A stretch of DNA of 64,000 nt from Mycolicibacterium goodii (GCF_001187505.1 NZ_CP012150.1:3534001-3598000); one strand, 5' to 3'; positions 1-8,776 are shown, numbered from the stretch's first letter. A program made the numbers and translations. The notes: generated from the letters alone by a model not told the origin.

Positions 1-375
1 GCCGTTGTGCAACAGTGCCTTGAGAGCAGGATCGGCAACGCCTCCGCGTGCCGCGCGCAGATCGGCGAGCCGGATGATCTCGTGCCAGTCCACCCAGACG
101 TGCGGAGCGAGGGAGATGTCCTGGGGTCGCACCGTCAGCAACGCATCCGCTCCCATCGGACGCAGCCGCCACAGTGCCGAGCGCAACGACGCAACGGCCC
201 TGTTCGGCGGGCTGTCCGGCCACAACGTTCCGCACACCCAGTTGCGGTGCAGCGGCCTTCGCTTCAACGCCGCGAGTGCGATCAGCCGTCGACACGACGG
301 CGGTAGTGCGAGCTGGTTCATATCACGGTATACGACGAACTCACCCAGCAAGTTCAGCGAAAACTGTCTAGCCAC
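1..375 (-). CDS. SARP/BTAD-like transcriptional regulator, N-terminal part (cut by window edge)
   Basis: A minus-strand frame runs open from a GTG at 375 to the left edge, giving 125 residues of the N-terminus; the rest lies outside. The peptide starts V-A-R-Q-F-S-L-N-L-L-G-E-F and contains L-W-P-D-S-P followed by A-V-A-S-L-R-S-A-L-W-R-L-R. This pattern is typical of the winged-helix DNA-binding region of SARP/BTAD (AfsR/DnrI/EmbR-like) activators, where an 'LWpd...A...LR..l..LR' segment forms the DNA-binding module. Target genes are unknown. The gene diverges from the ltrA-type gene, and a perfect 14-bp palindrome lies 37 bases upstream of the start, a possible autoregulatory site. The start is chosen because the motif begins only a few residues later; no strong ribosome site is visible. 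An alternative start is the ATG at 321. Confidence 0.75.
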   Translation of the reverse strand, partial: MARQFSLNLLGEFVVYRDMNQLALPPSCRRLIALAALKRRPLHRNWVCGTLWPDSPPNRAVASLRSALWRLRPMGADALLTVRPQDISLAPHVWVDWHEIIRLADLRAARGGVADPALKALLHNG

Positions 376-411
376 CCACTCATCGTGCCGCGGCGACACG
401 CCGATGACATG

Positions 412-425
412 AGTAGTGCACTACT
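412..425. promoter_or_regulatory. 14-bp perfect palindrome in the SARP/ltrA divergent gap
   Basis: AGTAGTGCACTACT is a perfect palindrome centred between 418 and 419. It lies 37 bases upstream of the SARP-like start (375, minus) and about 115 bases upstream of the ltrA start (541, plus). Position and symmetry suggest an operator for a dimeric regulator. The cognate protein is not known. Confidence 0.5.
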
Positions 426-540
426 GCATTTGCTGAATTTTCGGGCCATCATGTGATGGCCGCACGTGCGCGATGCTGAATCGGCCCGCGCGGTGGGTGG
501 GCGCGACGGCGCAAGCGATTTCCGAGGGGGAAGGGCTCAC

Positions 541-1818
541 GTGGACGGTGACGGTGGTGTGCAGGAAGTTCCGGTACGGGCTCACCGGCTGAGCCGGATG
601 AGCGGACGTGATCCACACGAGCAGCATCGCGTGGCCTCGCCGCTGGAACTGCTGTTCGACCTGACGTTCGTGATCGCGTTCGGTGTCGCAGCCTCGCAGT
701 TCGCGCACCTGATGGCCGAAGGGCACCTTCGCGCGGGGTTGATGGGCTTCGGTTTCGCGACGTTCGCGATCTGGTGGGCGTGGATGAACTTCACGTGGTT
801 TGCGTCGGCCTACGACACCGACGACTGGGTGTACCGCGTGATGACCATGCTGCAGATGGTCGGCGTCCTCATCCTGGCGATCGGCCTGCCCGAGACGTTC
901 GCGTCGATCGAACACGGCGGTCACGTCGACAACGCCGTGATGGTGGCCGGCTATGTGGTGATGCGCGTCGCGCTGGTGGGGCAGTGGCTGCGGGCGGCCG
1001 CGCAGGACCCGCAACACCGCACCGCCTGTGTGACATATGCCGTCGCGGTGGTGGTGGCCCAACTCGGGTGGATCACCCAGATCTTCGTGCAGACCTCGGT
1101 TCTGGCGTTCTTCGCGACCAGTGTGGTGCTGGTCGCCGTCGAGATGTGTGGACCGCTGCTGGCCGAGAAGCGCATGGGTGGCACACCGTGGCATGCCCAC
1201 CACATCGCCGAGCGGTACGGCCTGCTGGCGATCATCGCCCTCGGCGAAGGTGTCGTCGGCACCGTGGCCTCGCTGACGGCCGCGGTCGGTGACCAGGGTT
1301 GGTCGACCGACGCGGTGCTGCTCGCCGCGGCGGGCACCGGCCTGACGTTCGGGATGTGGTGGGTGTACTTCCTGGTGCCCGCGGCCGAACTGCTGCATGT
1401 GCACCGCGGGTTGTCGTTCCGGTACGGCTACTTCCACATCGTCGTGTTCGCCGCGATCGTCGCAACCGGGGCCGGGCTGCATCTGGCGGCCTACCACATC
1501 GAAGGGCACTCGCACCTCGATGCCGTGGACACGGTGCTCGCGGTCGCGATTCCGGTCGCGATCTATCTGGTCGGGATGTTCGTCATCTACTTCACCCTGG
1601 CCGGCGGCGTCGACACGTTCCACTTGTTGTTGCTCGTGCTCGCGGCCGCGGCGCCGGCCGGTTCGGTCGTGCTGGCGGCCCGGGGGATCGACATATCGCT
1701 GTGCCTGCTCGTCCTGACCGCCGCCCCGATGATCGTCGTCGCAGGCTACGAGGCCAGGGGACACCGGCATGTCCGCGCGCTCGTCGCGAAGCGCATCGGC
1801 GATCAGCGTCCCGGGTGA
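541..1818 (+). CDS. Low temperature requirement protein A (LtrA) family membrane protein
   Basis: This 425-residue protein is very hydrophobic, with many membrane segments. Near the N-terminus (about residues 30-55) it has S-P-L-E-L-L-F-D-L-T-F-V-I-A-F-G, the hallmark of the LtrA family (Pfam LtrA), whose biochemical function is not settled. Size and layout match full-length LtrA proteins. I chose the GTG at 541 because a strong ribosome site (GAGGGGGAAGG) sits just upstream. An in-frame ATG at 598 would also keep the conserved domain, and the open frame extends back to 466 without domain support. The 3' end overlaps the convergent MFS gene by 16 bases. It diverges from the SARP-like regulator across a palindrome, so it may be that regulator's target; this is inference. 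Confidence 0.85.
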   Translation: MDGDGGVQEVPVRAHRLSRMSGRDPHEQHRVASPLELLFDLTFVIAFGVAASQFAHLMAEGHLRAGLMGFGFATFAIWWAWMNFTWFASAYDTDDWVYRVMTMLQMVGVLILAIGLPETFASIEHGGHVDNAVMVAGYVVMRVALVGQWLRAAAQDPQHRTACVTYAVAVVVAQLGWITQIFVQTSVLAFFATSVVLVAVEMCGPLLAEKRMGGTPWHAHHIAERYGLLAIIALGEGVVGTVASLTAAVGDQGWSTDAVLLAAAGTGLTFGMWWVYFLVPAAELLHVHRGLSFRYGYFHIVVFAAIVATGAGLHLAAYHIEGHSHLDAVDTVLAVAIPVAIYLVGMFVIYFTLAGGVDTFHLLLLVLAAAAPAGSVVLAARGIDISLCLLVLTAAPMIVVAGYEARGHRHVRALVAKRIGDQRPG

Positions 1819-3071
1819 GCCTGGAAACCCTCCAGCACCATGCGCTCCTGTTCGGCGGCGATCAGCCTGCGCGTCTTGCGGCGGGTGATGAGGATGCCGA
1901 TGGTGGCCAGGATCCACACGGCGTACTGCACGGTCCAGGCGACCCGGAACGACTCGAACGAGTAGCTGCCGGCATGCGACAGGACCACGCCCATGGCCTG
2001 GATCACGACCAGCGACGCGAGGAACCCGCCCATGTTGACCATGCCCTGGGCGGTGCCGAGTGTCGCACTCGGGTTGAACGTGCGCGCGAAGTCGAATCCG
2101 ACCATCGATCCGGGGCCGCCCACCGAGATGACGACGATGAGCACCACCAGCAGCCACAGCGGTGCCGGACCCGGCAACGCGAGCACCACGGTCCAGATGA
2201 GGGCGTTGCTGGCGATGATCCCGAGCACCATGCGCGATCTGCGGTGCGGAAGGCGGCCGGTGAAGATGCCGATGACGATGCCCGCCGAGATCGCCGCGAC
2301 CACCGAGATGGTCAGCAGCGAACCTGCCACGCCGGTCGAGAGACCCTGTGCCACGGTCAGATACGGGACACCCCACATCAACGCGAACACCGTGACCGAG
2401 AACTGCGTGCCCATGTGGGTGAAGAACCCGAGCCTGGTGCCCGGGCGCAGCCACACGGTCCGCACGCTGCCGAGAATTTCGCGGACCGTGGCGGTCTCGG
2501 TGGCGACCACCCGGCCGTGCGGTGTGTTCCTGACGACGGCGAACGCCAGCGCCATCACGAGCAGCCCGAACGCACCCACCGACAGGTACGCCGGCGTCCA
2601 ACCGGCCGCCGACAACAGGGCCAGGAACGGAACCGCCGACAGCACCTGCCCGAGTTGGCCGCAGATGCCGGTGAGCTGCGTCAGCAGCGGCACCTGGGAG
2701 GGCTTGAACCAGTGCGGCACCAGGCGCAGTACCGAGATGAAGGTGACGGCGTCACCCAGGCCGACGATCGCGCGCGCGCCGATCGCGGCGGGCAGTGACT
2801 CGCTGAACGCCAGCACCAGTTGGCCCGATGCCATGAGCACGGCGCCGCACACGATCAGCACGCGGGATCCGAACCGGTCCAGCAGCACCCCGGCAGGAAC
2901 CTGCGCCCCGGCATAGACGATCACCTGGAGCACGACGAATGTGGACAGCACGGTCGGGTTGGCGGAGAACCGGTCGGCGGCCTGCAGGCCCGAGACACCG
3001 AGGGTGGTGCGATCGAGGACGGCGATGATGTAGGCGAGTAGTCCGGTGGTCCACACGATCCAGGGACGCAC
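1803..3071 (-). CDS. Major facilitator superfamily transporter
   Basis: This 422-residue protein has about twelve predicted membrane segments. An MFS-type loop, G-V-L-L-D-R-F-G-S-R, follows TM2 (about residues 61-70; the family consensus is GxLaDrxGrk), and a second polar loop lies mid-protein. Overall it resembles the NNP/phosphate-sugar permease type of MFS rather than drug efflux pumps, but the substrate cannot be told from sequence. The start is the GTG at 3071, directly before the first membrane helix (W-T-T-G-L-L-A-Y-I-I-A-V). It diverges from the MerR-type regulator gene across about 270 bases, an arrangement often seen when the MerR protein controls the transporter. Its 3' end overlaps ltrA by 16 bases. 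Confidence 0.85.
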   Translation of the reverse strand: MRPWIVWTTGLLAYIIAVLDRTTLGVSGLQAADRFSANPTVLSTFVVLQVIVYAGAQVPAGVLLDRFGSRVLIVCGAVLMASGQLVLAFSESLPAAIGARAIVGLGDAVTFISVLRLVPHWFKPSQVPLLTQLTGICGQLGQVLSAVPFLALLSAAGWTPAYLSVGAFGLLVMALAFAVVRNTPHGRVVATETATVREILGSVRTVWLRPGTRLGFFTHMGTQFSVTVFALMWGVPYLTVAQGLSTGVAGSLLTISVVAAISAGIVIGIFTGRLPHRRSRMVLGIIASNALIWTVVLALPGPAPLWLLVVLIVVISVGGPGSMVGFDFARTFNPSATLGTAQGMVNMGGFLASLVVIQAMGVVLSHAGSYSFESFRVAWTVQYAVWILATIGILITRRKTRRLIAAEQERMVLEGFQAHPGR

Positions 3072-3307
3072 GCGGGGCCTTTCGTCGAATCTGATGTTCT
3101 GATGTCCGGTTCAATGGTCGCCCAGTGCGGGTCGCCGATTCCAACTCGACGGGCGTGAATTCACTCACCGTGCCGCGCCGACACCGATCTGATGGTTGGC
3201 TGAGATTGCATCGTCGTGCGCTTGCGCGGGTGGATGATTCGGCATATGTGCAGATAAGAGCGGCTAAGTTCTTGGCCACAGATGCCCGCGATGGGACGGT
3301 GAAAAAT

Positions 3308-3337
3308 TTGCTCACATTGTTCGGGCGGGGGTAGGGT
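3308..3337 (+). promoter_or_regulatory. Candidate promoter for the merR unit
   Basis: TTGCTC (3308-3313) and TAGGGT (3332-3337) are separated by 18 bases and resemble SigA-type -35 and -10 elements. The predicted transcription start is at 3344/3345, which coincides with the ATG of a 14-codon ORF. Confidence 0.5.
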
Positions 3338-3344
3338 GGCCCGC

Positions 3345-3389
3345 ATGCAGGTCCATTCGCAACGGCGCCGGGAGCGTCGGGTTGGCTGA
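3345..3389 (+). CDS. 14-codon leaderless upstream ORF overlapping merR
   Basis: The ATG at 3345 begins within one base of the start predicted from the TAGGGT -10 element, so a transcript would be leaderless. It encodes M-Q-V-H-S-Q-R-R-R-E-R-R-V-G and ends with TGA at 3387-3389, overlapping the TTG start of the MerR gene at 3382 in another frame. The arrangement would allow translational coupling or attenuation. The arginine-rich peptide matches no family I know. The evidence is only the promoter-start geometry, so this is tentative. Confidence 0.3.
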   Translation: MQVHSQRRRERRVG

Positions 3390-4011
3390 GTACCGATTGG
3401 ACGAACTCGCCCAACTCTCGGGTGTGAACGCGCGAAACATCCGCGCGTACCGCGAGCGCGGCCTGCTCGACCCACCTCGCCGGGTGGGGCGCTCGGCCTA
3501 TTACGACGACGCCCACGTGGCCCAGCTCAAGGTGATCGCGCAGTTGCTGAACAAGGGGTTCAGCTCGGCGCACATCGCGGAGTTCTTCAGCGCCGTCCGC
3601 CGCGGGCAGGATCTGGCCGAGGTGCTGGGCATCGAGCGGGCGAAGCTCGCGGCGCACCGCTCGCCCATCGCCGCCGACATCGTCGCCGACGTGTCCGGCG
3701 ACGACGCCCGCACGCTGGTCGAGGCGGGGCTCGCCGAATTGGCGGACGGGGACCTCGTGCTCACCGATCCGACGCTGAGCGCCGCGGCGGCCGACAGTTC
3801 CGATCAGCGGTCGCTGATCGCCACCGCGGCACGCATTGCCCGGTTGACCGCGGACACCGTGAACGATCTGGCCGGGCAGACCGTCGACATACTCGCCGAG
3901 GACACCATCGGCGACCGTGCCGTGAACATCACCCCCACCGTCGTGGCCCGCACCTTCAATCGGTCCTTCCACCGTGCGTTCCGGCGTGCGCTGCACCGGC
4001 AGGCCTCGTAA
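3382..4011 (+). CDS. MerR-family transcriptional regulator
   Basis: The 209-residue protein begins with a MerR winged helix: Y-R-L-D-E-L-A-Q-L-S-G-V, then R-N-I-R-A-Y-R-E-R-G-L-L-D-P-P, then Y-Y-D-D-A-H-V-A-Q-L (about residues 4-55). This is the usual helix-turn-helix plus wing. The C-terminal 130 residues are helical and lack clustered cysteines, which argues against a metal sensor; the effector is unknown. The TTG start at 3382 places the MerR motif at the very N-terminus. It lies opposite the MFS gene, a plausible target. A 14-codon ORF from a predicted leaderless promoter overlaps this start, so expression may be coupled. The gene ends 14 bases before the convergent polyamine-type permease gene. 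Confidence 0.88.
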   Translation: MAEYRLDELAQLSGVNARNIRAYRERGLLDPPRRVGRSAYYDDAHVAQLKVIAQLLNKGFSSAHIAEFFSAVRRGQDLAEVLGIERAKLAAHRSPIAADIVADVSGDDARTLVEAGLAELADGDLVLTDPTLSAAAADSSDQRSLIATAARIARLTADTVNDLAGQTVDILAEDTIGDRAVNITPTVVARTFNRSFHRAFRRALHRQAS

Positions 4012-4025
4012 TCACCCCGGCGCGG

Positions 4026-4829
4026 TCACACCCGCGCGGCCGCGGGGTCGCCGCCGAACCGTCCCGCGAGCCACACCGGGATGATCGCCAACACCGTCAG
4101 GGCCGCCGCCACGACGTTGATCACGGGCGCCTGATTGGGCCGGAAGAGGTTGGAGAAGATCCAGATCGGCAGTGTCTGGACGGTGGGGCCCGCGGTGAAC
4201 GTGGTCACCACGATCTCGTCGAACGACAGCGCGAACGCCAGGATCGCCCCGGCGAGTAGCGCGCCGCGCATCATCGGGAACGTGACGAAGCGGAACGTCT
4301 GCCACGACGATGCGCCGAGATCCGCCGATGCGTCCTCCAGGCTGGAACCCATCTGACGCAGCCGCGCCTGGGTGTTGTTGAACACGATCACGATGCAGAA
4401 CGTCGCGTGGCCGATGATCACCGTGGCCATGCCGAGCATCAGTCCCAGCGCCGAGGTGAACGTCGCGTTCAACGCGATACCGGTGACGATGCCCGGCAAC
4501 GTGATCGGCAGCACCACGAGAAAACTCACCGTGGTGCGCCCGAAGAACCGGTGCCGCTGCACGGCGAACGCGATCATGGTGCCGAGCACCAGCGCGATCA
4601 CGGTGGCGGCGAGACCGACCACCACGGAGTTGGCCAGCGCATGCCACATACCCGGACTGCGGGCCGCGTCGGCCCACCACCTCCAGGTGAAGCCCGTGGG
4701 TGGGAACGCGAAGGTCCGCGACGCGTTGAACGCGTTGAGCAGCACCAGCAGCATAGGGATGTACAGGAACGCCAGCACCAACGCGGCCCAGACCCGCAGC
4801 GCCTGAATTCCGTTGCGGGAGAACATCAC
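4026..4829 (-). CDS. potC: ABC transporter permease, spermidine/putrescine (PotC) type
   Basis: This 267-residue inner-membrane protein has about six helices. The EAA-type loop (E-D-A-S-A-D-L-G-A-S-S-W-Q-T-F-R, about residues 163-178) docks on the ATPase in binding-protein-dependent importers. Its sequence and length fit PotC-like permeases. The GTG start at 4829 overlaps the stop of the upstream permease by four bases (GTGA), so the two are almost certainly translationally coupled. It is the last gene of the leftward unit potA-potD-potB-potC. The substrate is inferred as a polyamine or related cation from family resemblance; related systems in actinobacteria can carry other small organic compounds, so the symbol is by similarity only. 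Confidence 0.88.
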   Translation of the reverse strand: MMFSRNGIQALRVWAALVLAFLYIPMLLVLLNAFNASRTFAFPPTGFTWRWWADAARSPGMWHALANSVVVGLAATVIALVLGTMIAFAVQRHRFFGRTTVSFLVVLPITLPGIVTGIALNATFTSALGLMLGMATVIIGHATFCIVIVFNNTQARLRQMGSSLEDASADLGASSWQTFRFVTFPMMRGALLAGAILAFALSFDEIVVTTFTAGPTVQTLPIWIFSNLFRPNQAPVINVVAAALTVLAIIPVWLAGRFGGDPAAARV

Positions 4830-5647
4830 ACGTTCTCCAGGGCGCCGGTGCGGCGCATCGCCAGCAGATAGGCGACGATCGCCGCGAGCGGGATGATCGA
4901 CAGTGCCGCGGCCAGCGGCTGGTTGTTGGCGGTCACGAGCTGGCCGTAGATGATGTTGCCCAGCATCTGCGTCTTCCCTCCGACGATCGTCACGGCGATG
5001 TAGTCACCCAGCGACAGCGAGAACGTGAAGATCGACCCCGCGGCGATGCCGGGGAAGATCAACGGCGCCAGCACCAGTCGGATGGTCGCGAAATCCGACG
5101 CGCCGAGGTCCGCACTGGCGTCGACCAGTGCGTCGGGGATGCGTTCGAACGCGGCGTACACCGGGATCACCATGTACGGCAACCACAGGTAGGTCAACGT
5201 GATCACGGTGGCGGTGATGCCGTAGCCGGGGGTGAAACCCGTCGCCCACGACAACGGGCCCTCCGGTGACAACAGCATGCGCCACGCGTACGCCTTGACC
5301 AGGTAACTGGCCCACAGCGGCGTGGTCACCGCGATCACCAGAAGGAGGCGGGCGCGTGGTGCGGCGATCTTTGCCATGTACAGCGCGATGGGCACCGCGA
5401 GCACCGCGCAGATGACGGTGACGGTCAGCGCGACGCCGAGCGTGCGCAGTGTCGCGGTGCGGAACACCTCGTCGGTGAGCACCCGTTCGATGTTGTGCAG
5501 CGTGAAAACCCGCACCACCGCGCCGGTGAACTCGTTGGTCTGCCAGAGGGCGGAAACGAGAAGGACCGCAAGCGATCCCAGGTAGGCGATGACCAGCCAG
5601 GCCAGCGGCGGGGTGAGCAGAAACGCCAGCCGTGCCCGTTCTCTCAA
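4826..5647 (-). CDS. potB: ABC transporter permease, spermidine/putrescine (PotB) type
   Basis: About 273 residues, with six membrane helices and an EAA-type loop (V-D-A-S-A-D-L-G-A-S-D-F-A-T-I-R). It pairs with the PotC-type permease to form the membrane channel of the importer. I chose the TTG at 5647, which overlaps the upstream binding-protein stop as TTGA. The protein then begins L-R-E-R-A-R-L-A-F-L-L-T-P-P, just before the first helix, as in PotB proteins. A GTG at 5677 is in frame and would add ten residues. The gene sits in the middle of the leftward four-gene unit, with overlaps at both ends. Confidence 0.85.
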   Translation of the reverse strand: MRERARLAFLLTPPLAWLVIAYLGSLAVLLVSALWQTNEFTGAVVRVFTLHNIERVLTDEVFRTATLRTLGVALTVTVICAVLAVPIALYMAKIAAPRARLLLVIAVTTPLWASYLVKAYAWRMLLSPEGPLSWATGFTPGYGITATVITLTYLWLPYMVIPVYAAFERIPDALVDASADLGASDFATIRLVLAPLIFPGIAAGSIFTFSLSLGDYIAVTIVGGKTQMLGNIIYGQLVTANNQPLAAALSIIPLAAIVAYLLAMRRTGALENV

Positions 5648-6852
5648 CCCTTGATCTGCTGCCACTTGTCGACCCACTCGCTGTAGGCCGTGCAGTCCTC
5701 ACCGCTGCCGTCGACGCATTTGGTCTGCGGTGTGGTCCAGTAGTGGATCTTGGCGGCGAACTCGGCGTCGGTCGCGTGGTAGATGTCGCAGAAGTCCTTC
5801 TGGGTGGTGTGCTCGCAGGCCTTGGTCTGGGCGGGAGCCTCACCGAAGTACTCGGCCACCTGTGCGTTGGTCTCCGGCGAGATGATCCAGTTCATCCACT
5901 TGTACATGCAGTTCGGATGGGCGGCCTTCGACGACAGCATCCAGGTGTCCGACCAGCCGGTCGAACCCTCCTTGGGTAGCACGGTGTTGACCTGCACCTT
6001 GTTGTCGGCGCCGATGGTGTTGGCGATCACCTGCCAGGTGGTGCCGATCACCGAGGTGCCCGATTCGAAGGCCTGCACCTCCTTGGTGTAGTCCGACCAG
6101 TACTCGCCGATGTTCTCGCGTTGCGCCTTGAGCAGTTCGGTTGCGGCGTCGAGTTGTTCGGCCGTCAGCGAGTACGGGTCCTCGATGCCGAGTTCGGGCT
6201 TGGTCTTCGACAGATACAGCGCCGCATCGGCGATGTAGATGGGGGAGTCGTACGCGGTCACCTTGCCCTTGTACTTCGCGGCGTCGTCGAACACCGCGGC
6301 CCACGAATTCGGGGCGTCACGAACGACGTTGACGTTGTACATCAGCAGGTTGGCGCCCCAGCCGTGCGGGACCCCGTACATCTGGCCGTCGACGGAGTTC
6401 CACGGCTGATCCTTCAGGAAGTCGGAGACCGTCGCGTAGTTGGGCACCAGGTCGGTGTTCACCGGTGCGACGTCACCGGCGTAGATGAGCCGAAGCGTGG
6501 CGTCGCCGGATGCCGAAACCCCGTCGTACTGGCCGCTTCTCATCAGCTGCACCATCTCGTCGGAGGTGTTGCCGATCTTGACGTTGACCTGGCATCCGGT
6601 CTGCTGCTCGAACGGGGTCACCCAGTCGACGGCCGGGTCGTTCGAGCCGTCCTCGGCGTAGCCGGCCCATGCGATCAGGTTCAGCTGGCCTTCGCCGTCA
6701 CCCACGGCGCTCAGCGGTTCCATCTTCGGTGGCGACCCGCCCTCGCCTGCGCCGCTCTCGGTTTGTGAACCCGAGCAGGCGGCGATGAGCGTAGCGCACG
6801 CGGCGAGGACGAACCCGGTACGGACAACATCGCGGATGGCGAGAGTTTTCAT
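5644..6852 (-). CDS. potD: Extracellular solute-binding lipoprotein of a polyamine-type ABC importer
   Basis: This 402-residue protein starts with a lipoprotein signal peptide whose lipobox is L-I-A-A-C (lipidated Cys at residue 26), followed by an S/G/E-rich linker. The body has the spermidine/putrescine-binding (PotD/PotF-like, SBP_bac) pattern: N-L-I-A-W-A-G-Y near the start of the mature domain, and a Y-G-V-P-H-G-W-G-A-N stretch at about residue 155. It would capture the substrate outside the membrane and deliver it to PotB/PotC. I prefer the ATG at 6852 because GAAGGA lies seven bases upstream. An in-frame ATG at 6873 overlaps the ATPase stop (TGATG) and could allow coupled initiation. 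The real ligand is not known. Confidence 0.88.
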   Translation of the reverse strand: MKTLAIRDVVRTGFVLAACATLIAACSGSQTESGAGEGGSPPKMEPLSAVGDGEGQLNLIAWAGYAEDGSNDPAVDWVTPFEQQTGCQVNVKIGNTSDEMVQLMRSGQYDGVSASGDATLRLIYAGDVAPVNTDLVPNYATVSDFLKDQPWNSVDGQMYGVPHGWGANLLMYNVNVVRDAPNSWAAVFDDAAKYKGKVTAYDSPIYIADAALYLSKTKPELGIEDPYSLTAEQLDAATELLKAQRENIGEYWSDYTKEVQAFESGTSVIGTTWQVIANTIGADNKVQVNTVLPKEGSTGWSDTWMLSSKAAHPNCMYKWMNWIISPETNAQVAEYFGEAPAQTKACEHTTQKDFCDIYHATDAEFAAKIHYWTTPQTKCVDGSGEDCTAYSEWVDKWQQIKG

Positions 6853-6872
6853 CGTCGGATCCTTCGTGACCA

Positions 6873-7976
6873 TCAGTCGGTGAGGTGGTGGACGGCGGAC
6901 TCCGGCCACATCAGAGTGATCGGAGAACCGTGGGAGATATCTTGCGGCAGAGACGAACTCGTGGTCAGCACGCTGGCGTTGACGGCGACTCCACCCGCTG
7001 TGGTTGCGGCGATGCGGGTGAGCGGGCCCGCATAGATGATCTCGGTGACGGTCGCCGCGACGGCGCGGTGTCCGGTGGCCGGTTCGGTTCCCGCGGGGGC
7101 GACGGCGATGCGTTCGGGCCGCACCGCAAGCGTGCCGGATCGGCCGAACACCGCTTCGGCGGCGTCGCCGTCGAGCACGTTGGAGGTGCCGACGAAGTCG
7201 GCGACGAAGCGGTTGGCCGGGTGCTCGTAGACCTCACGGGCCGCGCCCACCTGCTCGATGCGCCCGTCGTTGAAGACCGCGAGACGGTCGCACAGGGTGA
7301 GGGCCTCGTCCTGGTCGTGGGTGACGATGACGAAGGTGATCCCCACCTCGCGCTGGATCGCCTTGAGTTCGATCTGCATCTGCTCGCGCAACTTGAGGTC
7401 GAGCGCGCCGAGGGGTTCGTCGAGCAGCAGGACGCGCGGGCGCCCCACGAGCGCACGTGCCAGCGCGACGCGCTGCCGCTGGCCACCCGACAGTTGCATG
7501 GGCCTGCGGCGCGCCTGATCGGTCAACCGCACCATGTCCAGCGCGTCGGCCGCGCGCCTGCGGCGCTCGGCCTTCGGAACGCCGCGCACCCGCAGCCCGT
7601 ACTCGACGTTCTGCGCGACGGTCATGTGCGGGAACAACGCGTACTCCTGGAAGACGGTGTTGACGTCACGGTGCCGTGCCGGCACCCCTGTGACATCGGC
7701 ACCGCCGAGCCGGATGGTGCCCGAGGTGGGGGTCTCGAATCCCGCGATCATGCGCAGCACCGTGGTCTTGCCCGACCCGGAGGGTCCGAGGATCGCGAAC
7801 AGGTCACCGTCGGCGACCGTCAGGTCGGCGTGCTCGACGGCCACCACCTCCCGGCGGTCATCGCCGAACACCTTGCGGACACCGATGAGTTCGATGCGGG
7901 GTGCCGCGTCCACCGTGGCGGTGGTGCCTGAGGCCAGTGGTGCGCCTGCTGTTTCTCGGTCCCTCCCCGAAGGCAT
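6873..7976 (-). CDS. potA: ABC transporter ATP-binding protein, polyamine (PotA) type
   Basis: A 367-residue ATPase with all the expected motifs: Walker A G-P-S-G-S-G-K-T (64-71), Q-loop V-F-Q (about 108-110), signature L-S-G-G-Q (162-166), Walker B L-L-L-D-E (183-187) and H-loop His220. About 100 residues follow, forming a TOBE-like regulatory domain, as in PotA/MalK-type ATPases. It powers import through the PotB/PotC permeases. It is the first gene of the leftward unit, and its stop overlaps a potential start of the binding protein. An in-frame TGA directly upstream of the ATG rules out a longer N-terminus. The promoter must lie in the 1.3-kb gap shared with fas. Confidence 0.9.
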   Translation of the reverse strand: MPSGRDRETAGAPLASGTTATVDAAPRIELIGVRKVFGDDRREVVAVEHADLTVADGDLFAILGPSGSGKTTVLRMIAGFETPTSGTIRLGGADVTGVPARHRDVNTVFQEYALFPHMTVAQNVEYGLRVRGVPKAERRRRAADALDMVRLTDQARRRPMQLSGGQRQRVALARALVGRPRVLLLDEPLGALDLKLREQMQIELKAIQREVGITFVIVTHDQDEALTLCDRLAVFNDGRIEQVGAAREVYEHPANRFVADFVGTSNVLDGDAAEAVFGRSGTLAVRPERIAVAPAGTEPATGHRAVAATVTEIIYAGPLTRIAATTAGGVAVNASVLTTSSSLPQDISHGSPITLMWPESAVHHLTD

Positions 7977-8708
7977 GGCTCATCGTAAGAATTCCGCGGT
8001 GTGTTCGCAGTCTCAATCTCGATTTCGTGTAACCGAGCTCCTCGGACGACGGATTTCGTCTCTGATGGCACACAGTCGCGGCGCATCCCGATGTGCTCGG
8101 GACGGCATCGGGCGGCGCGCCATGTCAGTGCAGCGGCCGCGGCGCCCGCGGGAGCAACCGGCACAATCCGCGACGTCTCCGACCGGCGACCGGGCCGAGC
8201 CCGGATGCTGACAAGTCATTCGGTTCGGCGCGGCCCGCGGTCTCGACGCAGCGGGCTGGAGAACTTGTCCTGTGGTCGGTCCGGCGGGCAGGACATCACG
8301 GGCTGGCTCGGCGGGCGGGCAGCAGGTCAGCGCCGGTGGCGGCTTGCACATTGCCGCAGGAGGTTCCTCCGGCGCGTCCGGCCGCGCGTCGATCGACGAC
8401 AATCCGACGCACGAGCCGGACAAACAGCAGGTCACGGTCTAACTGTGGGGCTCGGAGTCGGTGCGTGGCAGCGGCGGGTCGGCGGGTACGTCGACTTCGG
8501 GGCATTCAAGTGGGCTTTGCGGACCGGCCTCGGTTGGATCTGTCGTCAGCACCACCGGAGCTCCCCAGGGAAGGTGGCGCATCCACCGCGCACCCGCACC
8601 GGATCGTGATCCGACGCGCCGGAAACCGGCGGGTCGGGGTCGTCGTGAGCCACGTACCGCGGCCGCGACTCGGCAGGCGGAACCGGCGCGACACCCGGGG
8701 CGGGGCGT

Positions 8709-8734
8709 AAAACCTTACTGACTAGTAAGGTTTT
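8709..8734. promoter_or_regulatory. 11-bp-arm inverted repeat upstream of fas (candidate operator)
   Basis: The perfect arms AAAACCTTACT (8709-8719) and AGTAAGGTTTT (8724-8734) flank a 4-base spacer. This form is typical of TetR-type operators. FasR, a TetR-family activator, is known to bind inverted repeats upstream of fas-acpS in mycobacteria, so it is the leading candidate. I cannot confirm that this is a FasR site. Confidence 0.5.
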
Positions 8735-8776
8735 TCAGCAAACTTTCCACGTGAAGCCGTACGGCCGGCTAGACAG

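Noticed and set aside
421..2601. Very long minus-strand open frame (726 codons) across ltrA and the MFS gene
   Set aside because: Composition is Arg/His/Gly noise, it is antisense or out of frame to two well-supported genes, and no domain is visible.
8013..8435. 140-codon minus-strand frame between potA and fas
   Set aside because: Cys/Pro/Arg-rich with no recognisable motif, no ribosome site and no family; typical of GC-rich non-coding DNA.
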